NCBI GenBank assembly: GCA_026874595.1
Contig: CM049316.1
Span: forward strand, 13,570,839 to 13,634,838
DNA from: Sipunculus nudus
Taxonomy: Eukaryota > Annelida > Sipuncula > Golfingiida > Sipunculidae
Direction of reading: 5' to 3'
DNA: 64,000 bases
In this document: positions 42,300 to 54,150 of the stretch, piece after piece
Numbering within the stretch: position 1 is the stretch's first letter
Layout of the letters: each line of letters starts with the position of its first letter
Made by a program: the position numbers and the translations under genes
The notes under the pieces: generated by a model
What the model was told of the DNA's origin: nothing
The model's database searches: none
The model's input: only the letters and a program-made list of their open reading frames with translations

Positions 42300-43106
42300 T
42301 CTGTTTACATTTCACTTGCGCCACCTACATCACGTTTAAGCTGCAGACATCCAAGCTTATATCTCGGGAACCGTTTGACCAGTTTGGCAAAAATTTTGCA
42401 TGTGTATAGATATCCCATAGCTTTTTATCATAAGCAAAACTGGTGGCGCCACCTGCAACCATTTTTGCACAGCGTCCATCTGTTCATCTGCCTTGGGATA
42501 AAATACTCATATCTCAGCAGTGGTTTGACTTATCCACCTGAAATTTTGCAGGTTTATACATCTTGGATAGCTTTCTCGATTTTGTGGCAGGTTGCGCCAC
42601 CTACATTTATGTATACGCTTCAAACATTCAGGCTTATATCTCAGGACTTGTTTGACATATCTCCCTGAAATTTTGCATGTGTATAGATCTCACATAGCTC
42701 TTAATCATACACAAAATTGGTGGCGCCACCTGCCACCATTTTTGCACAGCGTCCGTATGTTTGTCTGCCGTGGGCTAAAATCACTCAGTAATGGTTTGAC
42801 TTATCTGCCTAAAATTTTGCATGTTTAAACATCTTGGATAGCTTTCTTGATTTTCTGGCAGGTGGCGCTACCTACATTTATGTATACGCTGCACACAGCC
42901 AGGCTTATATTTCAGGACTGGTTTCTGGATTTTGTGGTAGGTGGCGCAACCTACATACACATTTCGGCTGCAGATATCCAGGCTATTATGCAACACACCT
43001 CACTCTATTTCCCCTTGCCACTCAATCCATGCCTCACTTCACCCGTCCCACTCTGATTTTGGCGGATATAAGTAGTCGCTTGTTGACTACCCGTATTCTA
43101 GTTTTT
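42300..43106 (+). repeat. composite repeat with alternating subunits around 'ggtggcgccacct'
   Basis: A diverged tandem arrangement. 'aaattttgcatgtgtataga' recurs near 42391 and 42669, its variant 'aaattttgcaggtttataca' near 42541 and a close form near 42811. The palindrome 'ggtggcgccacct' or variants occur near 42314, 42441, 42592, 42719, 42861 and 42941. Two subunits of about 130-150 bp alternate, giving a full period of about 280 bp. The element ends 'tattctagttttt' (43094-43106), an end shared with the repeat at 18030-18600. Long open frames across it (42018-42668, 42834-43142) come from repeat structure and are not genes. Confidence 0.7.
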
Positions 43107-43255
43107 GTGTTGTGTGCACCCATGCTAGAATTTCAGCAGTGATGTTTGTTTAATTGATTCTTGTTCTAAGTGTTTAGTACTTGCATTGTTCATATACATG
43201 TCACACATGTTCTTGAAAAGTAATGGTCCAACATTGAAGCTTTATACCCGGTGTA

Positions 43256-43302
43256 ATCTTATTGCAAAGGTTCGCATTAGGCCTGTGGGCCTTGTTCATT
43301 CT
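43256..43302 (+). repeat. dispersed repeat fragment, copy 2
   Basis: 'attgcaaaggttcgcatta' and 'ggcctgtgggccttgttc' match 17756-17800 closely. Both copies lie within about 1 kb of a repeat ending in 'tattctagttt'. Confidence 0.55.
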
Positions 43303-43944
43303 TCAGTAGGCCTAATTATCACATGGTTTTCTTTTCAGTATGAATTAGCTCTAAACTGACTCAGTTTCTATTCATCTGGTTAGGATGGCTTTCCACTTCT
43401 GCATGAGACATGTGGTGCCATGTACAATTAAACCAACTTTTTCCCTATCATGAGTTAGAATGAATTATTGTGACTGCTTCAGACTGCGATCATATTTTGT
43501 ATTGGATCAAAATGAAATGGTATATTTCAGCCCCACCCGCCGAACTTGTTCTTAGGTCCATGTCCTGTGTATTCTCAGAATTCACATTTCAACACATTGG
43601 GTATCTAAATAAGGTTTTCGTGAACGAAAAAAGACTACCCCATCGCGTGCTATATCTTATGAGTAACCCGCCATCTGGCGACTAGATTTCGAATTATCCA
43701 AATTACACATGAATTAATTGTACCACACAGGACCAGCGAGGGTAACAATGGTGAGATGACAGTACCGCAATAAAGGGAACCGTGTGCCTAGTTTGCAGAG
43801 AAAATATTAGAGTTCCGACTGAACCCTTCCCCGGAAATAAGAACCCCCCCCCCCCCAAGACTACTCCGCCCACGTGTATAACAAATCCTGTCCTAAAATG
43901 TCATAATTTCTTTCTGTATTATGAGCGATTCTGAGTAAGAATGA

Positions 43945-43945
<1 letters not shown>

Positions 43946-44021
<76 letters not shown>
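43946..44021. repeat. (TA)n microsatellite
   Basis: About 37 uninterrupted TA units, the longest TA tract in the window. Confidence 0.97.
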
Positions 44022-44023
<2 letters not shown>

Positions 44024-47000
44024 CAACAACATAGGACAAAATTTATGATTATTCAAGGAAACAATTTCCGGACACTTCAAATTCAAAATTTGCTGCGCAC
44101 CTTCTGTTTATATTTCACATGGACATGCTTACAAAATATTACTATATCCGCAAAGTTCTTACCACAAAAACACCCATGTTTATTTAACTTGCAATTTAAC
44201 AATTCTTATCCAACACACTTGGACAGACTACATTGTCCTCTTCACTACATTTATATCTACGCCGCTGGTGTATTTAAAGCCCGGTGCATTGGCTCCAACT
44301 ATCTCTATAAACAGCAGAGTTAGTCCGAGTCTGCTCAATGTGGGCCCCAATGCTTTTCTTATTTCTACTACTCGTGTAGCCCGCGATTATAATGACTCCA
44401 ATTAGGAATGAAGTCCGAATGTCTGTTGGAAAGAGTAACTCCTATGATTCGGTTTAAACCCAAACGCAAATCGCATGAAATTAACAAGGGGGGGGGGGGG
44501 GGGGCTATGAATACAACCTTAGTTAATGCAAACATTATTATACATAATTTCACTCTCCATCCAAAACCTATATACGCAAAATATATAAACAGTATAAATA
44601 AAAGTTGCGGGATTTAGCTACAGCTTGCTTTCTCTGTGACTGAATGTTTCTGGAAACCCCCTTCGTATTTCTAGAGCTGCTGTTTTGGATTTGAACACAA
44701 TTCCGGATAATTCCGTGGCAGAAAGTAAATTGCATTCTGATTTAGAATTTCATGTATATGTTCTCCGGAATTATCCACAAATGAGCGCCATCTGGCAGGT
44801 CAAGCTAGTTTTTGGTACAAACAGTGCCTGCTCCATCACACTCGCTTGTCATATTACATAGCATTAACCCAGTTTAAAAAAATTAACTTCATTCTGTGTA
44901 ATGCCCTCTTTTTATTTTTTTTTCAACAGAGTAAGTGCAGGAATTCCTGGATTATCTGTATAAGCAGATGGATTTTGGAAAAACGGGAACTCAAGCTACA
45001 GAAAATTTCACAGGCCCAGTCCGTTTAATTAAAAAAAAAGCCTCATGTTGCATGTTGGAACCTCTTTAAAGTCACAATATTAACATTAATATGTTAAATA
45101 AATATCAACCAAAGAGGTTGATATAAACCAGATATTTCCCTGTCTTCAAATTACAGGGCGAGAGGAGCCAACGCACCACTAGTGGAACCACCTCATCAGA
45201 TACGGAGTTACATCTGAATATATATTTTTATATTAACAGATACTGGTAAAGTGCCAGTGGTCTGTTCATTTCGTGTCATCATGTGTCCCTAAGTTAAAAA
45301 TGGTGTATAATCCTTTTTAATTTGTTGTCCACAACCAATCAGTCGGAAACGAATCTTAGCTGTATCATACATGTTAAAATCTTCAGTAAACGGTAAACGG
45401 CCACAGGCTCAGTTAACAGCTAGTTCTGGATAACATCTATTCAATAAGCACTGAAAAATGAACAAATTTCATTCAATAATGAACAAACCAGTACATGATC
45501 GACAATCCTATTGTTTTAAATTTCGATCCAAATCATCAACAACACCCATGGTGTGGACTTGTTGCATTTACTTCTAACAGATGGCGCTTGTCTCGGGGTT
45601 TCAGTGCTTGCCACTGTTCCACTTCTCATGCAAGTCTTGTGACCATGATTCGTTGGAGATGTTTACAAATGAAGTGTATCCCTTCGTAGGAACATGACAC
45701 ATTATTATTTTTTAGATCACGACTGCAGATGATTATGAATATTCTTCAAGTTTAAAATTGCCCTTCAGCCTATTAATTAATTACACTCGAACCATGTCTG
45801 AAAAGGTGAACTGCATGGAGGAATCTCCAAAGCAGGGCACATTCATTTATTTCTTATAAGAATAACAATGTATAACCTAATATATATATTACCTCCTGTT
45901 AGAATTTCAAATTTTGTATTTTATAATATGTATTAAAAATCTGCCTAAACATATAAAACTATATCAAGGAAAGGGTGTTGTTTCCCACTCTTTCGGGAAA
46001 TTCGAATTTTCTATTGGTCGGTCATGTAGAATGTATTACAATACGTCCGGTGGAACAGACAGGTAATGCATTATGAGAAGCAGTGATTGCTTCAGAACCA
46101 TGAATGACGTAATGTAGGCACTCAACCCATTCTAACCGTAAATCATTTAGACAACCCTGTTGTTGACATTTGATGAATTATGTTTGACAGGTGAAAATCA
46201 TTTTATATTTTAACGTGCAGTTAAACCCTACTTCGGCAGTTGTAAATGAATATATGCAGGTATAAATCTTCATTTGTGCAGTTCTAAATGTTATAGTTAT
46301 GTTCTATTCACATAGAACTGATAAATCACTTTTATGCCTCTATGAGTCAATAATTTAATGTTATCGATCGCTCAAATTAACGTTTTACACCATGGCTCTG
46401 GTAGGAGTTTTAACTTTGGTATATTTCTGTAATAATTATATGTATTCTTTGCCTTATTCTCATTCATAATTCACTGATAATATTAATATTATATATTATA
46501 CCGGTGAAGGCATTCAGTCAAAACTAAGTTCCCAGTAACAGTGACCTCATTTTATGCTGACCGGTCACGACTATTACATTTTTGTGCAGTTGTAAAATTT
46601 CCTTGAGTAATACATAGCGTTGCACAAGACCCAATATATAGCCCACCCCTGGGGGGGGGGGGGGGGGGGCAAAAAAATACATGCAAGTTTTAGAGCTTTG
46701 GGACAAAGAGGTCTAAATAGTCAATGACAGATCGTATCTTGTCCTGAAAAGAAACATACAGAGCCTCCTGCGTCACTCTTAAAGTGAGTTCGTATGAAAG
46801 CCAATTGGCGTCGGACTCACCTTCCAGGTAAAGGTTTATTTTAGACTCAGACAAAGGGAGGGAAACGCCAAGCAATTCCTACCCGACATTTGGTTATGGT
46901 TGTGAAGAATTTATGACCTTCTGTTCCTGGGCATTCAGCTGGCCCGGTTAGACAGCTTAACAATGCAGCACACAGCGAGCAGCTACGGCTGATGGCCCAA

Positions 47001-48498
47001 CCGTCATGCAACCTGGACGTTTAATAGCATATGGATACTGAGTTAATATTGAACAGATCCCAGGCCATTGATGAACTCATATATCTTGAAGTTGACAGCT
47101 TCGGGTCATTGCTGTATGCACCTTCAATTAATCTAATCTCGTTTGATAGTTATTATTTAACACCGGAGGGTAATTAGCCCGACGAAGGGTCAATTTGAAG
47201 TGAGTTTCACGCAGACCGCTTCATGTTAGCCTTGGGCGGGGCATGGCGTCATGTGGCGAGACAGGACGCCGAAGTCACGCAGAGAATATTCACGACAGAT
47301 TTGATTGGTTCCAGACCACTGTCGATCTTAATTTTTCAGAACAATCAATAAATGGTTCTTATGCACCCGTACCCGAGCCCGTTCTAAGTTAAGAACACAA
47401 AACAAATTTGTATTTCCACTCGTCTAAGTGTATTTTTCCTAAGAAACCACTGTTGTGGAACCATTTGTGCTAGCTACTCTCTTTAGCCTGCCGCCATTTG
47501 TCGATATGCCTTTTAGTTTTCTTCGCCCTGTGTCCATGGCCACAGTGACTAACTGTTGGCACTTACTTAAACAATAACCAATGAACCTGGAATTCTAAAT
47601 CCTGCCAAAGTATGCCAGACTTAATGCCACATGGCACGAAACATCAGGTGAATAATGACCCTTTTTTCAAAAGGGCACAGTCCTCGCCAATCCATCATAT
47701 CACTTCAGGGAATGATAAAAGTTACCCTGTAAATTAATAATGATTCTGGAAAAATATGACTTCCTGTAAGTAAAGTGTAATCACCCGTTTGTTTGTCCTT
47801 GAAGTAGAGTTAAGTAAGTTATATACATGTACTGCTATATTTTAATATAGCAGTCTTTATTCTTACAAATATAAATATAAGAAAATGTAATTTCAGTATC
47901 TACAAACAAATATGAAAAAAGTGGGAGAGCAGAACAAGACTTATAATTCTGGTATTTCCTCCGTTTACAGGGACCGGCCATGGTAATCATTTTCACCAGT
48001 AGACGAAATGGGTATCAAGGGTTGACCACTTAAAACTACGAAATGCTACCTTTCTATTATACTTCAAGAAGTCAAGAAGAACTACATTGTTAGGCACAAG
48101 ACCTGCATGGTCCTACGTGAATTCATATGGTGCGAACCCAAAACTGAAAGCCAAATTAAAAATGGGCCGCAATACAGAGCAGCTTATCCTTTCATATTAA
48201 GAACTGTCTCGATACTTTTGGCTATATTTTAATTTACTGGAAACAGTGCCTGTTGATAACATTATCCACGGGGGATTTTTGATTTACACGCTAGCCTGTA
48301 AAGATACAAAATATATATGTGCTTTTATATAACATGGTTTGAAACAATGATATGTGCGTTGATGTTGTAATATATTTTTAGCGCCTGTTGCTGCTGTGGT
48401 ACAACAACTACAAATATTCTATTACTATAACCACTACAACAACTACTGCTGCTAAGATTTACAATGTTAAAGAGGTTATTTTAGGTTTCAGGATATGG

Positions 48499-48500
<2 letters not shown>

Positions 48501-48529
<29 letters not shown>
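48501..48529. repeat. (GA)n microsatellite
   Basis: About 14 GA units. Confidence 0.95.
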
Positions 48530-48533
<4 letters not shown>

Positions 48534-48904
48534 TAAAAATCAATTCTATTATTTTAAGTTTTGAATAAAAGTAGGTGACATGCTATTTATTTATTTAATT
48601 TTAATTATCTAAAATATGAACAACAAAAATGATATATAATATGGAAAAGATTCTATATAAAAATATTCCTTTTAACAAAATGTATCGGTTTTGACAAATA
48701 TGTAGTGAATATATTAAACTCGTGAACATAACGATATAGGAATTAACTGAAATATTTCAAATAACACCTTGAAATAAAGTCCAAATTTTGTTTAAATAAT
48801 TCAGTAAGATGAAATTTTTTTAGAAACAACATACGACAAATAAGGCTTTTCATTTTTTCCAGGAAATTCTATTCTAGGGTCTTCCCATACTGTAAGGAAA
48901 ATTA

Positions 48905-49295
48905 ATATTCTCACCATGATAAATTGAAATTCTCTGTTTCTTCCCATGGTTTATTGAAAGTATTTTCTCTTCAATCTCATGATTAATGAAAATGTTTTTT
49001 TTCTTCCGATGACAGATGGGAATTTATCAAATTAGCTGTTCCTTCTTAAGATTAATGTAATTTTTATCTTGCTTTTCGTGATAAATGTATGGAAATCCTC
49101 TATATTCCTTCCTCTGGTTAATGGAAATTTTCTGTAACGTCAACTGATAAAAAGAAATTTCATATTCCTCCCATTAAAGATGGAAAAATTCTATTTCTTT
49201 ACTTGGCAAATAGAAAATTTCCATCTTTCATAGGAAGGAATATGTAATTTCTTCCCTTGTCAGATAGAAGTTTTCCAATGTTCTCCATTATAAAT
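48905..49295. repeat. diverged minisatellite, unit about 30-38 bp
   Basis: About eleven degenerate units of the pattern 'gattaatggaaattttcta' + 'tttcttccc', with variable length. Every unit has a T/C-rich tail ending in ttcttccc, ttccttc or similar, and an A-rich head. No coding potential. Recurrence was judged by eye, so copy number is approximate. Confidence 0.55.
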
Positions 49296-51780
49296 GACCT
49301 TATATAGTTCTTTTAATGTTAAAGAAATCGTTCTAAAATCATTTCCCCATTCTTACAAAAAAAAAATCAAAGAGTTATGTATGTTTGTTTTACCAGGATT
49401 ATTCTTATTATGGCTAATATGAATATTAATACGGAAAAGTATACGGAAACATATAGCAGACGTGCAGTAACAACAACATATACATAAAAATTACATTTAC
49501 ATAAACACATTATGATCCATTTGAATGGTCGCACACAGTAACAGTGTTAATTTTGGCTGTTAATGTAACAGTGTATTGGAACATCGATGATGCCGGATAT
49601 TAATCGATAATCGATTCGGGAATATGGCAATCGCTTGATTTCAATCACATTTACGGTAAATTTTACACTTTTTTTATCTCTCTATATATCTTATACACAA
49701 AAAGATATAAACAACTAAAGGATTATATGGATTTTATAGGAGCACTTGAGAAAAATATATGAGTTCACAGGAATTTTCAGCCAGAAGAAAAAAAGAATTT
49801 TCACAGCACAATCGAGATTTACTTGGTTACATACTATGTATGGTCATCAGAGCTTCAAGTAGCATCTTAGGCTCTCTTTAATTGTTTAAGATGGTTGTAC
49901 ATCATATGACTGCAACACGTAGATGCAAATTGCTGCAAAAGTGCTGAATGTAATAATTAATAATAGATATTTGAAACAATAATTTTTCAATAATTACATT
50001 AACATCAGAAGCATGACTGTACAGGGAAAATATATTTACGAAAATATAGGAGATTACGATTTGAAAGCTGGAAAATACAGGAAATTATAGGAGATATTTT
50101 TTTCCATAAGAAAATATAGGAAATGTATATATAGGAGTCATGTGCAGTAGAAGTTCTGAAGAAAATCGTATATATCGTATATAAAGCTTTATCGTATATA
50201 AAGCTGTTAAAGGTATGCAGAAAGTCACCACGAGGGATACATCTGTTAATTTAAAAAAAACACATGAGAGTAAGCCGATTTACATTCTGAATGTTTGCTC
50301 GTGGTTTGTTAAACAAAATAACATGGATTAGTAAAAACCAGCAAAACAATTGCTTCATTGTTGCTAGGTCAATTAAAAAAAATTGATTATATGGCTCCTC
50401 CGCTGGAGGAGTCTCCGGCATTGGTAGCTATTTCCTTATTCCAAGCTATTATTGTACTGGAAACATTGTATAACTGATGAAAAAGTTTTTATTAACACTT
50501 TGTTTCCACAATCAGTGATACTTAATTTCTCATGTAACCGAGAAATATGTAATTAACAAATAAAAAAATCATGTAAAGATGTATAATTTGATTGGATATG
50601 ATTTTTCGTCTTTTCACCAAAATAAACCACCAATAGCTGACAAAATTTCAAAACTGAAAATGCAAATAAAAACTGAATAAAAAATGGAGTAAAGAAAGAA
50701 AGAGAGGGAGAGAGCAAGCATGTTTCAGTTTACATTGTATACATGTTAACTGGCCTATAGTTGATATTCTTTCTTGTCTCTTTTTCCATTTTTTAATCGA
50801 ACAAAATACCAAAGACACATTTTTAATGGTAGCAACCGGTTCAACTTAAGTTGTGTTCTGCGGTAACCGTGGACCGTTATTCAAGCCAGCGCCATATGAC
50901 AAACGGTAAGATGTGTATGACCAGACTGGCTTTGAAGACAAATAAAGGGCTGGTTTCTCTTGGTATTCAAGCCAATATAGCCATCCCCAACGGGGCCCAA
51001 TCAAACTATAGTGAATAATTTAACGCCATTCCTGTGTTGAGAAGGTAACTAGCGGGTGCCCCTGCGCCATGCCCGGCGCTGCCACTGTTATATTGGCAAT
51101 GGTCACGGTATAGCGCCATTAGTCCGTTCCGCTTGGCTTACTGACAGCAACCCCAACCAGCGCTCCCTACCACGGTCGATAAATTGAACCTGAGTGCGGG
51201 AAGCTGCTAAATTAAAGGTATAAAGGACGAGGGATCCATTGAAAATCATCCGACATATTGGTACAAATTAATGTCTAACTGACATAAACCAAACATTGTA
51301 TACAAATTTTCATTCACGGTGAAATTCCCGCGAGATTCACTCCAGATATGTGGTTTTATTGAAGCTTTAGATTTACCTTCTCGTGTTTGTACGCACGTTA
51401 CCATGGTTACCTGGTCAATTTGTCTGGAGCGTATAGAGGTCATACCTATGGTACAAACACAGTGTCTGGTAAACATACTATGATCTGAGGCATTTTAATT
51501 TGATAAAACACAAACGCTTAGTATTTGAGGACAAAAATAAAATACAGTATATTTAATAATAATGTTGAATTCCCACAGTAATTCAAGCAGATATAACATA
51601 TTTTTATGCATCCTACACACATCACTGAAACATCAACGAACTTGGTTACCTTGAATTCCTTTTTTGATAATTGGACTTTTAATATTCCAATTGTTTCAAA
51701 GACAAAACGACGAAGCTCCAAGCAAGTTCATAAAGAGAGACTATGCAAGATTTGGTAGCCTTGTCATTTTTCGTTTATTG
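49296..51780. other. intergenic, no gene recognised
   Basis: AT-rich, with several 'gaaaatataggaaat' motifs around 50020-50130 and a short duplication of 'atcgtatataaagct' at about 50167-50205. From 50850 to 51420 the sequence is CpG-richer and ends with an X-box (51397-51410). No exon could be supported. Confidence 0.5.
51397..51410. promoter_or_regulatory. RFX-type X-box
   Basis: GTTACCATGGTTAC; read on the other strand it is GTAACCATGGTAAC, a perfect match to the RFX consensus. It lies in a CpG-containing stretch, but no gene start could be linked to it. Confidence 0.45.
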
Positions 51781-51809
51781 CAGTGGCGGATCCAGAGGGG
51801 GCGCCCGCA
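51780..51809 (+). mobile_element. isolated DNA-transposon terminus (hAT-like)
   Basis: 'cagtggcggatccagaggg' followed by 'ggcgcccgc' resembles the CAGTGGCG-type terminal inverted repeat of hAT elements. I find no matching inverted end within the next few hundred bases; a 20-bp minisatellite starts about 60 bases on. Probably a truncated copy, or coincidental. Confidence 0.35.
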
Positions 51810-51854
51810 GTCCGAAACCGGAATGGAATTCTGCAGATGTACATGCACATAGTT

Positions 51855-52316
51855 AAGTAAAATATGTTCAGGGTTAGTAAGATATATTCAGGGTTAGTAA
51901 GATATGTTCAGGGTTGGTAAGATATGTTCAGGGTAAGATATGTTCAAGGTTAGTAAGGTATATTCAGGGTTAATAAGATACTTTCATGCAGTGTAGGAAA
52001 GATATTTTCATGCACGGTTAGTAATCAGATACATGCAGGGTTAGTAAAACATATTCAAGGTTAGTAAGACTTATTCAAGGTTAGTAAGACATATTCAAGG
52101 TTAGTAAGACATATTCAATGTTAGTCAGAAATATTCAGGGTTCGTTAGATATACATTAGGGGTTAGTAAGATAAATTCAGAGTTAGTCAGATATTTATTA
52201 GGGTTAGTAAGATATATTTAGAGTTAGATATATTCAGGGTTAGTGAGATATATTCAGGGTAAGTAACATATATTCAGGGTTAGTAAAATATATTCAGAGT
52301 TAGTAAGATATATTCT
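51855..52316 (+). repeat. minisatellite, unit about 20 bp ('gttagtaagatatattcagg')
   Basis: More than twenty units of a 19-21 bp motif containing 'agggttagtaagatat' and 'attc', well conserved at the ends and diverged in the middle. Most units contain GGGTTAG, a phase of the animal telomere repeat. Confidence 0.9.
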
Positions 52317-52557
52317 CGAAGGTTCTGGACTCGGAGTTAAGGACTAAAGAAATCGGTGGAAAAACAATATCACATAAAACCTGACTTATACATTTGCGGA
52401 CTACCAACAGAATATTTTGAAACATAACTTATATACCAAGCTTTAACCCTGCATCGGGAGCTATATGCAACCAAACATTCAAGGTAAAAGCATGTGTAAA
52501 CTAATATTTAAATCAACATGATCATCTCAAATTTCCTTTTTTAATTCTTTTAATGTG

Positions 52558-52730
52558 GAGGTTTGTACTGGACTCGGATTCGGACTTTGAATAGGGTTCT
52601 TAATGTCTCGGTCTCGAAGGAGGCGGAACTTGACTCGAACTTCATGGACTCGGACTTGGACTTTTACTTATCTAGCCTGGACTTGGACTCTTATACGGAC
52701 TCGGTAGGTCTGGGCTCGACTACATCACGG
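52558..52730. repeat. degenerate 'ggactcggactt' short tandem repeat
   Basis: Multiple imperfect copies of GGACTCGGACTTGGACT spread over about 170 bases. Related fragments occur at 52318-52345 and around 55308-55405, there including the inverse form 'cgagtcc'. Confidence 0.6.
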
Positions 52731-53874
52731 ATTTAAAGATTTTTATATAGAGTATCCTATATATACCAATCTAAAACAACTTATCTGATCAAATACAAAT
52801 TACAAAGCTGTGTATGTTTGCTTGTATATTTCTGTATCCCGATTTGTTTGAAGGGAATTCCATGAGAAGTAACTTATTATGCTACACCAGAACATTTGAA
52901 TAACTGCAGGGAAAAATAAACCGTGTTGGTAAGCGTAATCAATCACATGTTACGACCAATAAGAATCATATACATACAGCCCAGCGGCATGCAAGCTAAT
53001 ACAAATGTTATTTTAAACTGATATACAATAAACCTGACCATGTTGAATGCGCGATTGAGTTAAAATGTCATCGAATTTAATTTTTCTTCCATGGGTCAAA
53101 GGAAATTTGATCCTTTATGCATTAGGTTCCGTAAATCATAAACATGTCACACCCAGGAATTAAGCCTGAACAGCTAAAATTTCATGACCGTGAAAAAATT
53201 ATTATTTTATTCAAGCGCTGGTTAACCTGTTTGTATAGATTCAAGCATTGTTCGGAAACAAGGTGCATGCCATAAAATGTAATTTTATATTGATATTAAT
53301 ATGATGTTACCGTATGTATATGACGCCTAAGCCACAGATATTTATAATCCTTTTACATTACTAGGTGTATAAAGTTTTCCGCTTTATGTCATATTTTTGG
53401 TTATATTTAATTAGTAATTTTGGTTAAATTTCCTTCAGGCTCTTGAAATTTATTAAGTCAGTTTATTCTTGTTAATTGTCGTATTTGCTTTATAATATAT
53501 AATTTTTTACTCAGTTTATACTTCTGGCAAAGTAAGGTCCATTAAAATGATCATTCACGCATTGGTTTTTTTTCTATAAAAGAGAACATACAAATAACGG
53601 ATTATTAGCAAATGCTTATAACATGTGTCATGATGTAATGTACATACATGTGTCATCTGTTCGGTGGAAACAGCATTATTTTATGTCGAAAACTTTATCA
53701 TTGCACCTAGTCTAAACCAATAAACTGTTAATACAATTTTTTGCCGGTCAAACTCTGTATAATACTGGTTTACTCAGGTGGTTAACCTTATATGAATTTT
53801 ACTTGATCAGTGCATATCATTTCTTTATATGAATAGTTTTGTTTTCATCGTTTCAAGGCGTTTTTTGAATGGAT

Positions 53875-53876
<2 letters not shown>

Positions 53877-53934
<58 letters not shown>
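53877..53934. repeat. (TA)n microsatellite
   Basis: About 29 uninterrupted TA units. Confidence 0.97.
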
Positions 53935-53937
<3 letters not shown>

Positions 53938-54093
53938 AAATGCCTGTACTGTTAATTTATATATGACGTCCAGGTATATGATAAAGTCTTTCTAAGAGAG
54001 TTCAGACAGTTCCATTTTTAACAATACTCTTCAACATCATGTAAGAAACAATATACCATGCATATGCACATACTTTCGTAATATGGGTCATTC

Positions 54094-54096
54094 TTA

Positions 54097-54149
<53 letters not shown>
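54094..54149. repeat. (TC)n(TA)n microsatellite
   Basis: A short TC tract followed by about 20 TA units. Confidence 0.95.

Positions 54150-54150
<1 letters not shown>

Larger units (their letters stand above)
43700..48900. other. intergenic, no gene recognised
   Basis: Contains homopolymer runs (C at 43844-43856; G at 44488-44504 and 46651-46669), a (GA)n run at 48501-48529, and a CpG-containing patch around 47160-47310 with a GGGCGGGGC GC box (47234-47242) and ATTGG (47303-47307). A 61-codon minus-strand frame at 46690-46875 is discussed under findings. No other supported feature. Confidence 0.5.

Noticed and set aside
42018-42668. 216-codon plus-strand open frame
   Set aside because: It crosses tandem repeat subunits, its protein is itself repetitive with no domain, and frame openness follows from the repeat phase.
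51855-52316. CRISPR-like array
   Set aside because: Units are contiguous 20-bp copies with no unique spacers, in a eukaryotic genome.
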